This document shows positions 42,807 through 52,500 of a DNA stretch of 64,000 nt, in pieces (position 1 is the stretch's first letter; each line of letters starts with the position of its first letter). The DNA lies in NCBI GenBank assembly GCA_014378465.1, contig JACMNQ010000070.1, positions 1 through 64,000 of the forward strand, given 5' to 3'. The notes under the pieces were generated by a model. It had not been told where the DNA came from and ran no database searches. It was given only the letters and a program-made list of their open reading frames with translations. The translations under genes and the position numbers were made by a program. Source of the DNA: Oligoflexia bacterium (GTDB lineage Bacteria; Bdellovibrionota; UBA1018).

Positions 42807-44557
42807 CAACTCCCCTGCTCTTTCAATTTTTCCGGATCCGGCACCGTCGGCAGATGAGCCAGCACTTGATCGGCAGCGCGCACTCCCCAGTACTGGGCTT
42901 CTTCAAATATCGAAATCCCGCTCAGGTCCGAATGTGCGAAGACCAGCCGGCCCCAGGGCTCAGCCGCGGCCTTGCGGTCTTTGCCCCAGATGAAACCACG
43001 ACCGGGACGGATCATTCCATGCCCCCAGATCCAGACGTCCAGGCGAGTGATCCTGGACTCAATGCCCGGATGCATCCTTGAAAGGTCCCCCACCACCAGA
43101 TCCTGCCAGTCCTCGAGACTTTTTTTCGATGCAGACTTTCGAGCAGCTTCGGGCGCTTCGTCACTCAAAGGGAGATAATAGGTCAGAACACTCTTTTCCC
43201 GGGAGTAACGCACAATTTCCTGATGAGTGGAGAGCACGTATCCGAGAGAGGGACTCTGATAGGAAACATTATCCCAGGAAAGGGGCGCACCGTGACCGGC
43301 TGGGACCGAGTCCACGCTGACGTTCGCGACCATCCAGGGTGCGTAGTGAAAAGCCTCAGAAACACGGGCTCGCTCGGACGGGAACCCTTCGATCACGTGC
43401 CTCGCAATAAACCGCGGAGCTGCGAAAATCACGTGGTCAGCGATGAGGCGGACGGTACGCTGAGCGCCTTCAGGGTTTCCGATCTCGAGATAATCAACGA
43501 AAAAACCCGAAGTCCCTTCTGACTTCTGTTCTGATTTCTGGCGACTGATGCGGTAAACGAGAGAGCCGGTGCGGACTTGCTCCTGAACGCGTTCACGCAA
43601 TCGTTTGACCAACCAGCCATTGCCTTCCGGCCAGGTGAGAACGGACTGAGGAGCGGCATTGGCTGCCCTGCCTGAGCGACCTGCGAAGTAGTGAATGCCC
43701 GCCCACGCAGAAACCTGGTCGAGCGTACCCCCGTAGTCGTCGCGACAGCAGTAGTTCACGTACCAGCGCAGATGAGGCGAATCCCACCCCTTCTCTTTCA
43801 AATACTCTTCCATCGTCAGCGCGTCGAGCCTTCGAAAACGTGAGTCCTGCGAACTTCCTTCGAGCGGAATGGCGAACGCAGGTCGACCATCAGCGCCTCG
43901 GGCGGTGCGAAACTCATCCATCTGTTTCAGAAAATTCCGGTACTGTCGCTGCTCCGATTCCGGCACTCCAAACTGGGGGATCAACCCTTCCTGCCATCTC
44001 CCGTGCAGAAGAAGGCGTTCCTGGGGATCGGCGCAGAGGTAGGTCTCATTGTAGAGGGGAAGGCCACGAGTCGATGCTTCCAGCGAATGGCCGGTGATCA
44101 CTCCGAGCTCTTCAAAAAGTTCGCGGACCAGAAATGAGTCTGCGTTCGGGATCGGAACATAGTGGGCCCCCCAGGGATACGCGCTCACTTCGGTCTCGCC
44201 ACTTCGCGAGTTTCCCCCAACCTCAGAATCCAGTTCAAGAAGGACAAACTTGCTGAAGCCCTTTTTCCGGAGTCTCCACGCGGCCGACAGTCCAGCCATG
44301 CCGCCGCCCACGACCACGCACGACACGGTCTCCGTGCGGGTGGGTACACCCGAAAGGGCGGAAAGAACGGGCGTCCCTCTTCTCAGTCGATGACCGATCG
44401 AAGCTGCGGCGCCTAGAATTCGGCCGGGAATCTTCCGGCGCCGAGCTCCCACTCCGGAAAACAACTCCCCCGAAAATAAATGTCGGCCGAGCATCATTCC
44501 TGAAGCCAAAGCGGCGCCGGCACCCACTGCGGCGGCCAGAAATCGCCGGCGGTGCAT
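42806..44557 (-). CDS. Tat-exported FAD amine-oxidase-like protein
   Basis: About 583 residues. ATG 44557 puts a twin-arginine leader at the very start (MHRRRFLAAAVGAGAALASG); the TTG start in the track would overlap the upstream gene. A Rossmann FAD motif CVVVGGGMAGLSAAWRLRKKG with its acidic strand end (VLLELDSEVGGNSRSG) marks the NAD(P)-binding-8 / amine-oxidase group, and the C-terminal FAD-contact block is AHSDLSGISIFEEAQYWGVRAAD. By context it may oxidise an amine formed by the aminopropyltransferase-like enzyme in the periplasm; this is inferred. Phytoene-desaturase-like or protoporphyrinogen-oxidase-like activity is an alternative. Confidence 0.85.
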   Translation of the reverse strand: MHRRRFLAAAVGAGAALASGMMLGRHLFSGELFSGVGARRRKIPGRILGAAASIGHRLRRGTPVLSALSGVPTRTETVSCVVVGGGMAGLSAAWRLRKKGFSKFVLLELDSEVGGNSRSGETEVSAYPWGAHYVPIPNADSFLVRELFEELGVITGHSLEASTRGLPLYNETYLCADPQERLLLHGRWQEGLIPQFGVPESEQRQYRNFLKQMDEFRTARGADGRPAFAIPLEGSSQDSRFRRLDALTMEEYLKEKGWDSPHLRWYVNYCCRDDYGGTLDQVSAWAGIHYFAGRSGRAANAAPQSVLTWPEGNGWLVKRLRERVQEQVRTGSLVYRISRQKSEQKSEGTSGFFVDYLEIGNPEGAQRTVRLIADHVIFAAPRFIARHVIEGFPSERARVSEAFHYAPWMVANVSVDSVPAGHGAPLSWDNVSYQSPSLGYVLSTHQEIVRYSREKSVLTYYLPLSDEAPEAARKSASKKSLEDWQDLVVGDLSRMHPGIESRITRLDVWIWGHGMIRPGRGFIWGKDRKAAAEPWGRLVFAHSDLSGISIFEEAQYWGVRAADQVLAHLPTVPDPEKLKEQGS

Positions 44558-44585
44558 CAGTCGCTCTCGGCGATCTTCTGAAGGT

Positions 44586-46091
44586 TCAGTGGGAGTACTC
44601 AGACCACTCCTCCTCGAAGTACTTGACAAGCACCTGATTGTTGAGCCGATTCACTTCGGTGGCGACCGGCTTCATATCGGGTGGAAAGTCGAGCATCGCC
44701 TTCGCCGTCTTCGGATCCATGTACTTCAGGCCCGGAAGAAAATGCTCCGGCATTTGAAACGCCTCCTTCGAAGCGAGAACAAACCCCCACTCTCCGAACG
44801 AAGGGACATAAAGGTGGTAGGGAGTCGTCTTGAACCCCACCGAGCGCAGCGTCGCGTCCACACACCAGAAGGATTTTCGAGCCACGTAAGGCGAAGTGCT
44901 CTGAATCACGACAGCCCCCCGAGTTGCGACGACCTTGGACAGGAGACGGTAGAAAGTCGTCGAATACAACTTGCCGATTGAATAATTGGAGGGATCCGGA
45001 AAATCCACCACCACGAAGTCATACTGCTCGCCTGCAGCCTGTGCTTCCTTCAACCAGATGAAGGCATCGGAATTGATGACTTTGACCCGAGGGGATCTTA
45101 AGGCGCCAGCGTTGAGCTTGACCAGCCAGTCCTGTTTCGAAAAGAGCTGGGTCATGGCGGGATCCAGATCCACGAGCGTGACGGAGCTCACGGTGTCGTA
45201 TTTCAGGATTTCTCGTACCGCGAGACCATCGCCTCCTCCCAGCACGAGCACTCGCCTCGGTTCGTGAACGGCCTGAAGTCCAAGGTGAATCAACGCTTCA
45301 TGGTAGCGGTACTCATCGCGCGAACTGAACTGAAGATTGCCATTGAGAAAGAGCCTCAGATCATGAGGCGTCTTCGTGATCACCAGGCGCTGGTACTGCG
45401 AGGACTTGGCATAGATCACGGGATCAGGGAAAGTCGAGGCTTCCGCGTAGTTCATGATCTTCTCGGAATAGATGAACCCGATGACCAGAATGAGGAGTAC
45501 CACGAGAGCTGAAGAACGCAGGAGCCTCACCCAGGGAATGTCGCGCTTGAACATTTGCAGGGTCCAGATCGCCGTCAGCACGTTGAAGATTCCGAACATG
45601 AACGAAGAGCGGATCAACCCCAGGTGCGGCACCAGCACCAGCGGAAAAATGAGAGACGCCAGCAGCGCTCCGATATAATCAAAGGTGAAGATTTTGGAAA
45701 CGAGGTCCTTGAATTCAAATTTGTCCTGCAGAATTCTCATCAGAAGCGGAATCTCGAGCCCCACCAGCATGCCGGTGATCGAAACCAGAGAATAGAGCAG
45801 AATGCGAAACGAACTGACGTGCTCGAAAAGGACGAAGAGAAAAGCCGCCGAAAAACCGCCCACGAGACCGATGAGCAGCTCCACCTTGATGAAAGTGGCG
45901 ATGATATTCTTCTCGACGTACTTGGACAGAAACGAACCAATGCCCATCGAAAACAGGTAGACGCCGATGACCGTCGAGAACTGCGTCACCGAATCCCCCA
46001 GCAGGTAGCTGGCGAGCGTGCCGGAGATCAATTCATAGACGAGCCCGCAGGTTGAGACGACGAAGGCTGAAAAAAGAAGGAGAAACGTCAC
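44586..46091 (-). CDS. Membrane-anchored spermidine-synthase-like aminopropyltransferase
   Basis: A 501-residue protein with two parts. Residues 1-215 are an integral-membrane domain of six or seven spans (CGLVYELISGTLASYLLGDS at its start is typical of this SpeE subgroup). Residues about 225-480 form a SpeE-type aminopropyltransferase: QYQRLVITK, FLNGNLQFSSRDEYRYHEALIH, VLVLGGGDGLAVREIL (cofactor loop), VTLVDLDPAM and FVVVDFPDPSNYS. The catalytic Asp of the DxPDP motif is present. The membrane domain suggests a membrane-bound acceptor rather than free putrescine. It starts at GTG 46091, whose G overlaps the stop of the DUF350 gene. Confidence 0.92.
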   Translation of the reverse strand: MTFLLLFSAFVVSTCGLVYELISGTLASYLLGDSVTQFSTVIGVYLFSMGIGSFLSKYVEKNIIATFIKVELLIGLVGGFSAAFLFVLFEHVSSFRILLYSLVSITGMLVGLEIPLLMRILQDKFEFKDLVSKIFTFDYIGALLASLIFPLVLVPHLGLIRSSFMFGIFNVLTAIWTLQMFKRDIPWVRLLRSSALVVLLILVIGFIYSEKIMNYAEASTFPDPVIYAKSSQYQRLVITKTPHDLRLFLNGNLQFSSRDEYRYHEALIHLGLQAVHEPRRVLVLGGGDGLAVREILKYDTVSSVTLVDLDPAMTQLFSKQDWLVKLNAGALRSPRVKVINSDAFIWLKEAQAAGEQYDFVVVDFPDPSNYSIGKLYSTTFYRLLSKVVATRGAVVIQSTSPYVARKSFWCVDATLRSVGFKTTPYHLYVPSFGEWGFVLASKEAFQMPEHFLPGLKYMDPKTAKAMLDFPPDMKPVATEVNRLNNQVLVKYFEEEWSEYSH

Positions 46092-46309
46092 TAGGCGTGA
46101 ATCGCCGCTGCAATGATGAGCGCGATGCCGATGGACATGGCACCGACGACGATGGCCAGGGAAGTATTGTGCTCTTCGATCACTTCCTTCCAGAGGTGAT
46201 AGGGAGTGACCTTGTCAAAGAGGTAGAAGCCGGCGCCGTACACCCCGAGCCCGATGAACGAAAAAAGCAGAGAATTGACGACGTATTTCAGATTGATCAG
46301 GTTTTCCAT
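46091..46309 (-). CDS. DUF350 membrane protein
   Basis: A 72-residue DUF350 (YjfL-like) protein with two membrane spans: VVNSLLFSFIGLGVYGAGFYLFD and SLAIVVGAMSIGIALIIAAAIHA, linked by KVTPYHLWKEVIEEHN. Full-length YjfL has two such units; single units occur beside SpeE-like and DUF4178 genes in many bacteria. It may form a channel or scaffold for the neighbouring membrane enzyme. Its stop overlaps the start of the aminopropyltransferase-like gene by 1 base. Confidence 0.9.
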   Translation of the reverse strand: MENLINLKYVVNSLLFSFIGLGVYGAGFYLFDKVTPYHLWKEVIEEHNTSLAIVVGAMSIGIALIIAAAIHA

Positions 46310-46375
46310 TTCATCTCCTGGGTTGTGGCCCTGTCAGGCCCCATTGTGCAAAGTCGGACGAAGTCAGTGATACTT

Positions 46376-46552
46376 TCATTTGTGGTAAAATCCATGCATG
46401 CCTCCGACGCCGCCATGATGACCGCCGCGCGCGCTCGGCCCGCTGTGATCCCATTGCCCCGACGAGCTGCCAAGCAAGCTCCATCCTGTTCCATTGGCGT
46501 AAGTGAGGAGTGCCCCCACGAGGACTCCGAAGATCACATAAGCTTTAATCAT
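46376..46552 (-). CDS. 58-residue Gly/His-rich membrane-anchored protein, missing from the ORF track
   Basis: From ATG 46552 the minus strand encodes one N-terminal membrane segment (MIKAYVIFGVLVGALLTYAN), a short GTGWSLLGSS stretch, then a Gly/His-rich tail (ARGGHHGGVGGMHGFYHK). The ATG lies within the end of the upstream DUF4178 gene (ATGATTAA, 8-base overlap), so it is translationally coupled. It was missed because it is under 60 codons. His clusters of this kind may bind metal; it could be a small subunit of the membrane complex. Confidence 0.75.
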   Translation of the reverse strand: MIKAYVIFGVLVGALLTYANGTGWSLLGSSSGQWDHSGPSARGGHHGGVGGMHGFYHK

Positions 46553-47879
46553 CGTCGGACCCTCCGCTGCGCACGAGATTGTATTCGCTGTTGCTGTCGG
46601 CCCAGCGGCGCTGTTCGTAACGACTGCTGATCCACCAGACGCTCACTGGAAAAGCGCTCACCAGAAAAAGGGCGAGAAAAAAATTGGACCAGGAGACCAC
46701 TCCCCTTCGCACGTCGATGTTGTAAGGCTGTTCTTTTGCGGTCGCCGCCGAGACTGAAATCGGTCCGACGATCTGATAATTGAGGTGATAAGTTCCAGCC
46801 GTTACCGAGGAAATCACATTTTCCTGATGCTGGGCCCCTTCAGACCAGGAGCCGTCACTATCAGAGCCGTAATAGTACTCCACTCCCTGCTCGAAGTTGT
46901 ACTGTGCGCCAGTCGAATCATTGACGAGCGTCGCATCGAGCTCCAGCCAATTGTTATTCACCGGGGATTGGAAGGTGACTTCGACGTTCGTCCCCTTTCG
47001 CAGCTGAAAGGATTCGGTGACCTTTGGCTTCTCCACGTCGTTGCCCGTATAGACCCCCGACAGGTGCAGGAGTTTCTCATTGCTTGACAGCATTACCGTC
47101 AAAAGTTGAAGTGCGAGCAATGCCACGAGAAAAAACGCCCAGTATCGCGCGAGTGGACGAAGAAGCAGACTGCTCTTCACAGGCTGAGCCGGAGCGATGC
47201 CGATTCTTCCGGGCATGGGCTGAGAGATTGCAAAGGCCGCCTGAATGACTCCGGGATCCAGGTATTCGCCCAGCGACCAGACCGTCTCCTGATCGCCGCT
47301 TTCACTCGAGAGAATGCGGGGAGGACAGACGTAGTCTTCGACCTGGACGGTTTCGCCGGCGCTGACTTTCCAATAGAACTCACCCACGACAAACGTGACT
47401 TTTCCAGTGCCCTTTTCAAAGAGCTTGTAGGTCTCGCCGAGAAACTTCGCGTCTCCGTGCTGAATCGTGGGTTTCGATTTCGTCATGATGACGTAATTCC
47501 AGTGCCCATCGCTCTCCACGAGCCAGCGAAACCCCTTGAAAGGATTGTAGAGCAGGTATTCGCGCCAGGAGTAGAGCTCCGAGCCGTCACAGCGCTGCAT
47601 GAACCCGATCACCTGCCAGGTTTCGCCGCGGAGTTTTCCTTTCTGTCCCAGCGGAATCAGCGGGATGACTTTGTTCTTCTGAAAGGCGGAGCTTAGAATC
47701 TGGTAATTCTCATTCGTGACATCGATCACGGAGCCGCAGGACCCGCACACGACCGAGATGGACTGGCCGACCGCCCGCAGAATCACTCCCGCTCCGCAGC
47801 TGGGGCACGAGAAGGTTTTCACGCTCGGGCCGGGGGCGGGCTTCTTCGCGCCAAACGGCGGAGGACTCTCACCAGCCAT
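46545..47879 (-). CDS. DUF4178 protein with zinc ribbon and C-terminal membrane spans
   Basis: About 444 residues from ATG 47879. An N-terminal zinc ribbon (FSCPSCGAGV...VVCGSCGS) is followed by a DUF4178 domain (about 75-215), recognisable by IPLGQKGKLRGETWQVIGFMQR, YSWREYLLYNPFKGFRWL and GEFYWKVSAGETVQVEDYVCPP. A membrane span follows (WAFFLVALLALQLLTVML), then a beta-rich extracytoplasmic domain, and a last span (FFLALFLVSAFPVSVWWIS). The DUF4178 biochemical role is unknown. Its start overlaps the end of the other DUF4178 gene by 11 bases and its end overlaps the 58-residue gene. Confidence 0.9.
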   Translation of the reverse strand: MAGESPPPFGAKKPAPGPSVKTFSCPSCGAGVILRAVGQSISVVCGSCGSVIDVTNENYQILSSAFQKNKVIPLIPLGQKGKLRGETWQVIGFMQRCDGSELYSWREYLLYNPFKGFRWLVESDGHWNYVIMTKSKPTIQHGDAKFLGETYKLFEKGTGKVTFVVGEFYWKVSAGETVQVEDYVCPPRILSSESGDQETVWSLGEYLDPGVIQAAFAISQPMPGRIGIAPAQPVKSSLLLRPLARYWAFFLVALLALQLLTVMLSSNEKLLHLSGVYTGNDVEKPKVTESFQLRKGTNVEVTFQSPVNNNWLELDATLVNDSTGAQYNFEQGVEYYYGSDSDGSWSEGAQHQENVISSVTAGTYHLNYQIVGPISVSAATAKEQPYNIDVRRGVVSWSNFFLALFLVSAFPVSVWWISSRYEQRRWADSNSEYNLVRSGGSDDD

Positions 47880-48537
47880 CGAGTTCTCGCAGTCCGGTGA
47901 ATTTGAAGTCATCAAATTCGAGGTACTTGCCGACATAAAGCTTCACGCCATCCGACGAATAATCGAGACTCGCGAAAGCGTTCTGGGTACCGCTGAGGTT
48001 GCTGCCCGGCGCAGCACTGAGGTCGACGCTCACATTTTTGCGACCCTGGGGTGCACGAAAGGGCAATTCCCCCTCGGAGCCGATGCACTGGGCCTGCTTG
48101 ATGTCATCCACGACAAAAGTTTTTCCGCCGAGGAGAAGCACATTCTTTCCAGGCACGAGCTCACTGACGGCAGGCACGCCTCGCCGGTCTTCTTCCGGAA
48201 AGCTGATCATGTAGAAACCCTGAGCTTCGCCGAGCCAGCCCTGGCGGCCGTCATCCAATTGCAGGAACCATTCATTCCACGTGCCGCCATCCAGGGTGCC
48301 CTGAGGCCAGCCGATTTTCAGGCGTCCGATGATTTCAAAACTACCGCGTTCGAACACACCACGCGTTCCGACCTGAAGAGGACTCATGTCCTCGAGAAGT
48401 TCAGACATCTTTCCAAGAGATTCGAGATTGAGGTCGTGACGAACCAGCATGGACTTGCAATAAGTGCAGACGGAAAAAACGGTTGCGCGTGACTTGAAGT
48501 GCACGGCAGCGCCGCACGATGGACAGGTGTATTCCAT
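47869..48537 (-). CDS. Soluble DUF4178 protein with zinc ribbon
   Basis: A 222-residue protein starting YTCPSCGAAVHFKS...VCTYCKSML (zinc ribbon, four Cys), then one DUF4178 domain: LQVGTRGVFERGSFEIIGRLKIGW, WNEWFLQLDDGRQGWLGEAQGFYMI, and a C-terminal block YSSDGVKLYVGKYLEFDDFKFTGLREL. No membrane segment. It is the first gene of the eight-gene cluster, and its promoter should lie in the roughly 75 bases between 48538 and the terminator at 48612; I did not find a clear one. Confidence 0.9.
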   Translation of the reverse strand: MEYTCPSCGAAVHFKSRATVFSVCTYCKSMLVRHDLNLESLGKMSELLEDMSPLQVGTRGVFERGSFEIIGRLKIGWPQGTLDGGTWNEWFLQLDDGRQGWLGEAQGFYMISFPEEDRRGVPAVSELVPGKNVLLLGGKTFVVDDIKQAQCIGSEGELPFRAPQGRKNVSVDLSAAPGSNLSGTQNAFASLDYSSDGVKLYVGKYLEFDDFKFTGLRELDGW

Positions 48538-48611
48538 GGTTCAGGAGACTTAACTCCATGTTCTGAAACTTATCAACTCAGTTGTTCGCATCGGTGCCCA
48601 GGATTCCATGA

Positions 48612-48658
48612 AAAAAGCCACCGGCGCTCTCCAGATTGGAAAGGTCGCCAGTGGCTTC
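48612..48658 (-). terminator. Intrinsic terminator of the RGG-rich protein gene
   Basis: On the minus strand AGCCACTGGCG pairs with CGCCGGTGGCT (one mismatch) across a 19-base loop and is followed by TTTTTT. It separates the RGG-protein gene from the polyamine cluster. Confidence 0.8.
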
Positions 48659-48694
48659 TGATGACTTGAACAGTACTTCTAAAAAAGCCTGAAA

Positions 48695-49363
48695 TCAGGC
48701 CTTGGGAGTGATGGTCGGAGCTTTTGCCGGAGCGGCTGAAGAATTGGAAGCGCCACCGAGCTTGATCAGAGGAGAAGTCTTGCCCGTGCCTGGAGCTGGA
48801 CGAGGGGCAGCTGCTGCGCCATCGCGGCCGCGTCCACCGCCGGCCTGTGCACCGTCACGACCGCCGCCGCGGCCACTGTCAGCGCCACGTCCGCCGCCTG
48901 CGCCTGGCTTGCCATCACGGCCGCCACGACCTTTGCCGCCGCCCTTTTTATCGCCGAACTTGCCTTGAGGAGCCGCTTGGGTTTCTGCGGGACGTCCGGC
49001 TTCTTCGAAAAATTCGACGCTGAAATGCTTGCCGTCGATTTCCTGAGCGCCGTGAGGAGCGCTTTCGCCTTCAGCAGCCTGCATGACGAGAACTCGCTTC
49101 AGATTGCCCTTCTTGTTTTTCACGAGAGAAAGGGCGTTCTTCAACCAGGTAAGCTTGTCGCCTTCGTACTTGGTGAGTTCACCGAGCTTGGTGTTGATCG
49201 CGGTCTGAATGGCTTCGGGAAGCGCGGCCTGGAATTCTTCGTCAGACTTGCCTTCGGCTTTCAGGGCTTCAGTTGCAGAGTGAGTCGCATCCTGAGTGAT
49301 CTGGGTCATCTGTTCTTCAAGAGTTCTCAAACTTTTTCCAAAAAAATCGGTCAACGTTTTCAT
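48695..49363 (-). CDS. RGG-rich disordered protein, possible RNA binder
   Basis: A 222-residue protein from ATG 49363 (AAAGGA upstream). The first 125 residues look folded and helical (MKTLTDFFGKSLRTLEEQM; LSLVKNKKGNLKRVLVMQAAEG). From about 130 to 195 it is a low-complexity tract of Gly, Arg, Asp and Lys with repeated GGRGxD / GRGGRDG units, like RGG boxes of RNA-binding proteins, then a Pro/Ala end. It is expected to be disordered and may bind RNA or drive condensation; this is inferred from composition. It has its own promoter region and terminator, so it is a monocistronic gene. No family recognised for the folded part. Confidence 0.75.
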   Translation of the reverse strand: MKTLTDFFGKSLRTLEEQMTQITQDATHSATEALKAEGKSDEEFQAALPEAIQTAINTKLGELTKYEGDKLTWLKNALSLVKNKKGNLKRVLVMQAAEGESAPHGAQEIDGKHFSVEFFEEAGRPAETQAAPQGKFGDKKGGGKGRGGRDGKPGAGGGRGADSGRGGGRDGAQAGGGRGRDGAAAAPRPAPGTGKTSPLIKLGGASNSSAAPAKAPTITPKA

Positions 49364-49544
49364 CTGAATCCTTTCGAGGGGTGGCCCGAGGGCCCATTCG
49401 GCAGCGCGGAAGCGGGAGCTTATTCATAACTGCGTTAAATTAAACTGAGCCCTGAACCTAACAGAAGAGGGTCAGTTCTGTCTCGTGAGAATGACCAAGC
49501 GGGCTGTTTTCAGACTGTCAGCCGGTGGAACTTGGCCCAATGGA

Positions 49545-52500
49545 TCACAAAATGACTTCAACCGTGTGCTTCTTTCCATCATCCGTGATCGGAATCTCTC
49601 CACTCGGGTAGACGATGCCATCCAGAGTGATGCGCTTGTCTGAGATCGAAGTGGCGTTCGTATTCCTGACTTGAATCAGGTATTCCGTCTCCCGGGCTTC
49701 GCCGACTGACGGCGCGCCCGCGCCTGCCTTTGCCACCGCTGGTCTCCGGTAGACGATCTCAAAGCCTTCCCAGTTCTGCGGGATACAGGGCTCAATCCGA
49801 AGTCGATTGCCCCGGAGATCGAACCCCAGGATGGATTCGATGGCAGAGCGGTACATCCAGCTTGCCGACCCCGTGTACCAGGTCCAGCCGCCGCGACCCA
49901 CATGAGGAGAATGCCCGTAAATGTCGGCGGCCATCACGTAAGGCTCCACTTTGTATTTGTGCAGCCCAGCGCGGGTCGCCGAATGATTGATCGGGTTCAG
50001 CAGACTGTAAAGCTCGAGCGCACGGTCCCCGTCCCCAAGAGTCGCGTAAGCCATCATGGTCCAGATTGCCGCGTGAGTGTATTGTCCGCCATTTTCACGC
50101 ACACCCGGAACATAGCCCTTGATGTAGCCTGGATCGGCTGCGCTCTTGTCAAACGGCGGACTGAAGAGATTGATCAATCCGTCACTGCGCCGAATGAGGT
50201 GCTGATCGACCGCGGCCATCGCTCTCACGCTTCTCGCCGGATCTCCGGCACCGGAGAGCACGGCCCAGGACTGGGCGATTGAATCGATCTTGCACTCTTC
50301 ACTCTTCGAGGACCCCATGGCTGATCCATCATCGAAGTAAGCGCGCAGGTACCAGTCGCCATCCCAGGCATTCTTTTCGACATTGGTCTTGAGAGTCACC
50401 AGGTGCTGCGCATAACGAGAGGCGCGAGCGGCGTTTTCAAGATCACCAGGTGAACCTGTCGACAGGCCGGCAGCCCCATTCGTGAAATTCCTGAAGAGTG
50501 GGAGAAATTGACTGAGCGTCTTGTAGAGAAACCACGCGACCCAGACGCTTTCGCCTCGGCCCTGATTTCCCACGCGGTTCATCCCGTCATTCCAGTCGCC
50601 CGATCCCATGAGCGGCAGCCCGTGAGCGCCAGTCTTGAGGCTGCGGTCCAGCGTGCGAGCGCAGTGTTCAAACACCGTTGCCGTTTCGTGGGACTGCTCA
50701 GGCAACGTGTAGGAGTCGTCTTCGCCGGCTTCCAGTTCCTTGGACTCAATGAAAGATACGGTTTCGCTCAGCACCGTGAGATCACCCGTCACTTTGACGT
50801 AAAAACTCACGACGTAGGGGAGCCAGATGAGGTCATCTGAGAAACGTGTCCTCACTCCTCGTCCCGTCGGAGGATGCCACCAGTGCTGGACATCCCCTTC
50901 CTTGAACTGCCTCGCGGCCGCGGTCAGAATCTGCGCGCGCGCGATTTCAGGCTTGGAGTAGATCAGGGCCATGACGTCCTGAAGCTGATCGCGGAAACCG
51001 AACGCTCCGCCCGATTGGTAGAAAGCGGAACGGGCCCAGATTCGGCAGGAAAGAGTCTGATAGACGAGCCAGCGATTGACGAGCGTGTTCATTGACTCAT
51101 CGGGCGTTCGGATCTCGAGCGCGCCGAGCGCCTCTTCCCAGTGCGTGATCACGCGGTCAAAGGCGGCACGGACTTCGAAAGGATTCCGGTAGAGCGTGGC
51201 CAGGCGTCTCGCTTCTTCAACGGAATCGGCCTGCCCAAGAAGAATGCTGATTTCGCGCTCTTCACCAGGAGCGAGTTCAAAGTGCGTCTGGAAGGCGGCG
51301 CAGGGATCCATCCCTCCACCTGAACGCCCGGAAAGTTCCACGCGGTCCATGGCGGCTGGCCGGGCCGCGCTGCCATTTCGACCGAGAAATTCTCGACGAT
51401 CGCAGGTGAATGTACGATTGGCCTCACCCATGTCCGCAAACGCCACCCGGTCAGCGAATTCATTATTGTAGGCATTTCTGGCGAAAATCGCCTGAGTTCT
51501 GGTATCCACTTCCGTGACGACTGAAGGCGCCGAAACTCCGCGCTGAAAACCGAGCACCCACTCGACGTAACTGGACACGGACAGACGCCGAGGGTGCGCT
51601 CCGAGGTTCTTCAGCTTCAATCGACTGATCTTGACCCCGGCTTCGAGGACGACGAAGAGCTGCAGCTGTTGAGCGATCCCATGACTCGTGTGCTGAAACT
51701 GAGTGTAACCCTGACCATGCGTGACGATGTAGGGTTCGACTTCGCGAATGGGCAACGGTGTCGGACTCCAGAACTCGCCCGTCTCTTCATCGCGAATGTA
51801 GATGGCTTCGCCCACCGGATCTGAAACCGCGTCGTTGGACCAGGGAGTGAGCCGATTCTCGCGGCTGTTGACGGACCACGTGTAACCCGAACCGGATTCA
51901 GAGATGAGGAATCCGAAGTCCTTGGAATTCGCGATGACGTTGATCCAGGGAGCAGGAGTCCATTGCCCTTCCTTGAGGATGATGACGTACTCGCGTCCGC
52001 CTTCACCGAAACCGCCGAGGCCGTTGAAGAACTTGAGCACCGGCATCTTCAAAACCGGAGCGGGAGGAAGTTTCCGTCTGTCGTTTGACTTTTCAAGGCG
52101 CCGAGGCAATTCATTTTCAATCGGGCGACGCTTGAGCTGTTCCTCGAGAGTGCCTTTTTCAGCACTGAGCATGACTCGGGCCACGGCCTTGAGCAGAATC
52201 ACGTCCGCTTCGGGCATGATGTCCGTGCGCCGGATGAAGACTCCGCCAGGCTTGTCAAGCAGGGCCTGAGACCCGCTCATGCGGATCTGCCGCTGCAACT
52301 CTTCCTGAAGGGACTGGATGTAGCTCGGGGCACGTTCGTTGAGGATGACCAGGTCAATGGAGAGGCCCTTGAGTCTCAGATACTCATGCGCGTGCAGGAG
52401 TTGGCGAACCATCGCCATGTCCTTTTCATCGCTGATGCGAGTCAGAAGGATCGGCAGATCACCGCTGATGCCGTAAGCCCAGAGGTTGGACTGCTTGCGA

